DNA of 5,884 nt. Source: Syntrophorhabdus sp. PtaB.Bin184. GTDB lineage: Bacteria > Desulfobacterota > Syntrophorhabdia > Syntrophorhabdales > Syntrophorhabdaceae. The notes beneath the pieces are model-generated. The model was not told the DNA's origin and did not search any database. It saw nothing but the letters and a program-made list of their open reading frames with translations. Shown here one piece after another: positions 5,060 to 5,884 of the stretch. Where the stretch lies: contig MVQQ01000072.1 in the NCBI GenBank assembly GCA_002067555.1, positions 1-5,884 of the forward strand, given 5' to 3'. Positions within the stretch are counted from its first letter, which is position 1. Each line of letters starts with the position of its first letter. Made by a program: the position numbers and the translations under genes.

Positions 5060-5884
5060 ATGGATGTATTCAGGGAAATGACAATGCTGTCGCTGGAGCA
5101 GGCAACCGTCCTTCCTTACCTGAGTTATCGTCTGGCCATGGACGGCATGAAAGTGATACGGCTCGAACACCCGGTGTACGGGGATCCCAACCGCATGATA
5201 GGTGAGAACAGACTGGGCGAGGAAAGGATGAACACCTACTTCATGACCATCAACGCGGGGAAGAAGTGTGTCACTCTCGACCTGGGTGCTCCCGAGGGGA
5301 AAGACATTCTCAAAGACCTGATTGTCAATCTGAAGGTTGACATCTTCGCCACGAACCAGCTTCCAAGGAATTATGAAAAGCTCGGCATAGCTTACGAGAC
5401 CTTGAAGTCCATCAAACCGGACATTGTGTGGGTAGGCTTGACAGGTTTCGGGCCCGACAGCAACGAAGCGGCATACGATCCTATCCTTCAGGCACGGGGA
5501 GGACTCATGGAACTGACGGGCAATGCCGGCGAGGACCCGCAGGTGGTCGGCATTCCCCTGCCGGACATGGGGACGAGCGAACATGCTTACGGGCTCGTAA
5601 TGAAGGCCCTCGTGAAGCGCGCGATGACGGGAGAGGGAAGCCGTATCGACGTCTCCATGCTCATGTCGACGACATCGTGGCTCACCGTTCCCATCTGCCT
5701 TACGAAGTCCTTCGGCAACAGGATCTCACGAAGGGGCAACACGCATGAGTTCTTCGCGCCTGTTTCCGTCTACGAGACGAAGGACGGTTATGTCTATATC
5801 GCGGTGGGGAACGACAGGCAGTTTGCGTCGATGACCCAGCTTCCGGGTTTTGAGAAGCTCGCGCGGCCGGAATACGAGAAGAAC
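5060..5884 (+). CDS. CaiB/BaiF family (family III) CoA-transferase, N-terminal 275 residues; cut by window end
   Basis: The frame runs without a stop from the ATG at 5060 to the last base, giving 275 of about 400 expected residues. Family III enzymes move CoA between carboxylic acids through an aspartyl-CoA anhydride/thioester intermediate, in the cytoplasm, as interlocked dimers. Family features: RLAMDGMKVIRLEHPVYGDP (24-43; compare the usual LADLGADVIKVE), NAGKKCVTLDL (65-75), DIFATNQLPRNYEKLGIAYE (94-113), VGLTGFGP (125-132) and YDPILQARGGLMELTG (139-154). In GIPLPDMGTSEHA (164-176), Asp169 sits where the catalytic Asp is expected. GEGSRIDVSML (191-201) follows. The N-terminus is somewhat unusual: the common GPYA loop is replaced by VLPYLSYR (17-24), so substrate preference cannot be guessed. 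It is divergently transcribed from dctPQM with shared operator-like sites, which suggests it activates the imported acid. Family assignment is firm. Confidence 0.9.
   Translation, partial: MDVFREMTMLSLEQATVLPYLSYRLAMDGMKVIRLEHPVYGDPNRMIGENRLGEERMNTYFMTINAGKKCVTLDLGAPEGKDILKDLIVNLKVDIFATNQLPRNYEKLGIAYETLKSIKPDIVWVGLTGFGPDSNEAAYDPILQARGGLMELTGNAGEDPQVVGIPLPDMGTSEHAYGLVMKALVKRAMTGEGSRIDVSMLMSTTSWLTVPICLTKSFGNRISRRGNTHEFFAPVSVYETKDGYVYIAVGNDRQFASMTQLPGFEKLARPEYEKN

Noticed and set aside
5057..5584. 175-residue minus-strand open frame over the CoA-transferase
   Set aside because: The plus frame from 5060 has CoA-transferase motifs throughout and a strong ribosome binding site; the minus frame has neither.

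Overview
The window looks like a piece of a strictly anaerobic, moderately GC-rich bacterial chromosome. A syntrophic or sulfate-reducing member of the former Deltaproteobacteria (Desulfobacterota) would fit. This is inferred only from gene content: an oxygen-sensitive radical dehydratase-type flavoprotein, a family III CoA-transferase and a TRAP carboxylate importer side by side. No phylogenetic marker is present. Coding density is high, and there are no mobile elements, CRISPR arrays or RNA genes.

Layout. (1) Bases 2-46 are the last 14 codons and stop of an unidentified plus-strand gene. (2) Bases 90-1520 encode a 476-residue flavin/[4Fe-4S] protein of the 4-hydroxybutyryl-CoA dehydratase (AbfD) family. 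It is closed by an intrinsic terminator at 1549-1584, which lies in the gap to the convergent gene. (3) On the minus strand, 4541 down to 1610, is a complete tripartite TRAP transporter in the order dctP, dctQ, dctM: binding protein, small membrane subunit, large membrane subunit. A perfect 16-bp hairpin lies between dctP and dctQ, and dctQ and dctM overlap by 4 bases. (4) Bases 4542-5059 form a 518-base divergent control region. (5) From 5060 to the window edge is the N-terminal 275 residues of a CaiB/BaiF (family III) CoA-transferase on the plus strand. It is an open frame cut by the window end.

Control region. Both transcription directions have a near-consensus sigma-70 promoter whose last 12 bases are the same sequence, ACTGTATACAAT, placed as a perfect inverted pair (4868-4879 and 4954-4965). 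Both promoters have a TTGWCA -35 box, a 16-bp spacer and a TACAAT -10 box overlapping the palindrome TGTATACA. This predicts that one regulator switches the transporter and the CoA-transferase together. A second plus-strand promoter (4911-4939) is stacked just upstream. The predicted dctP transcript has an unusually long leader of about 320 bases.

How the parts may work together (inference). A carboxylic acid is captured by DctP through a conserved arginine and imported by DctQM. It is then activated to a CoA thioester by the CoA-transferase without ATP cost, and the CoA ester may be processed by the AbfD-like enzyme. That enzyme keeps all four cluster ligands, but at least one residue known as catalytic in the clostridial enzyme is changed (Tyr to His) and a second appears absent. 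Its reaction may therefore not be the classical 4-hydroxybutyryl-CoA dehydration, and the substrate of the locus cannot be named from this sequence.
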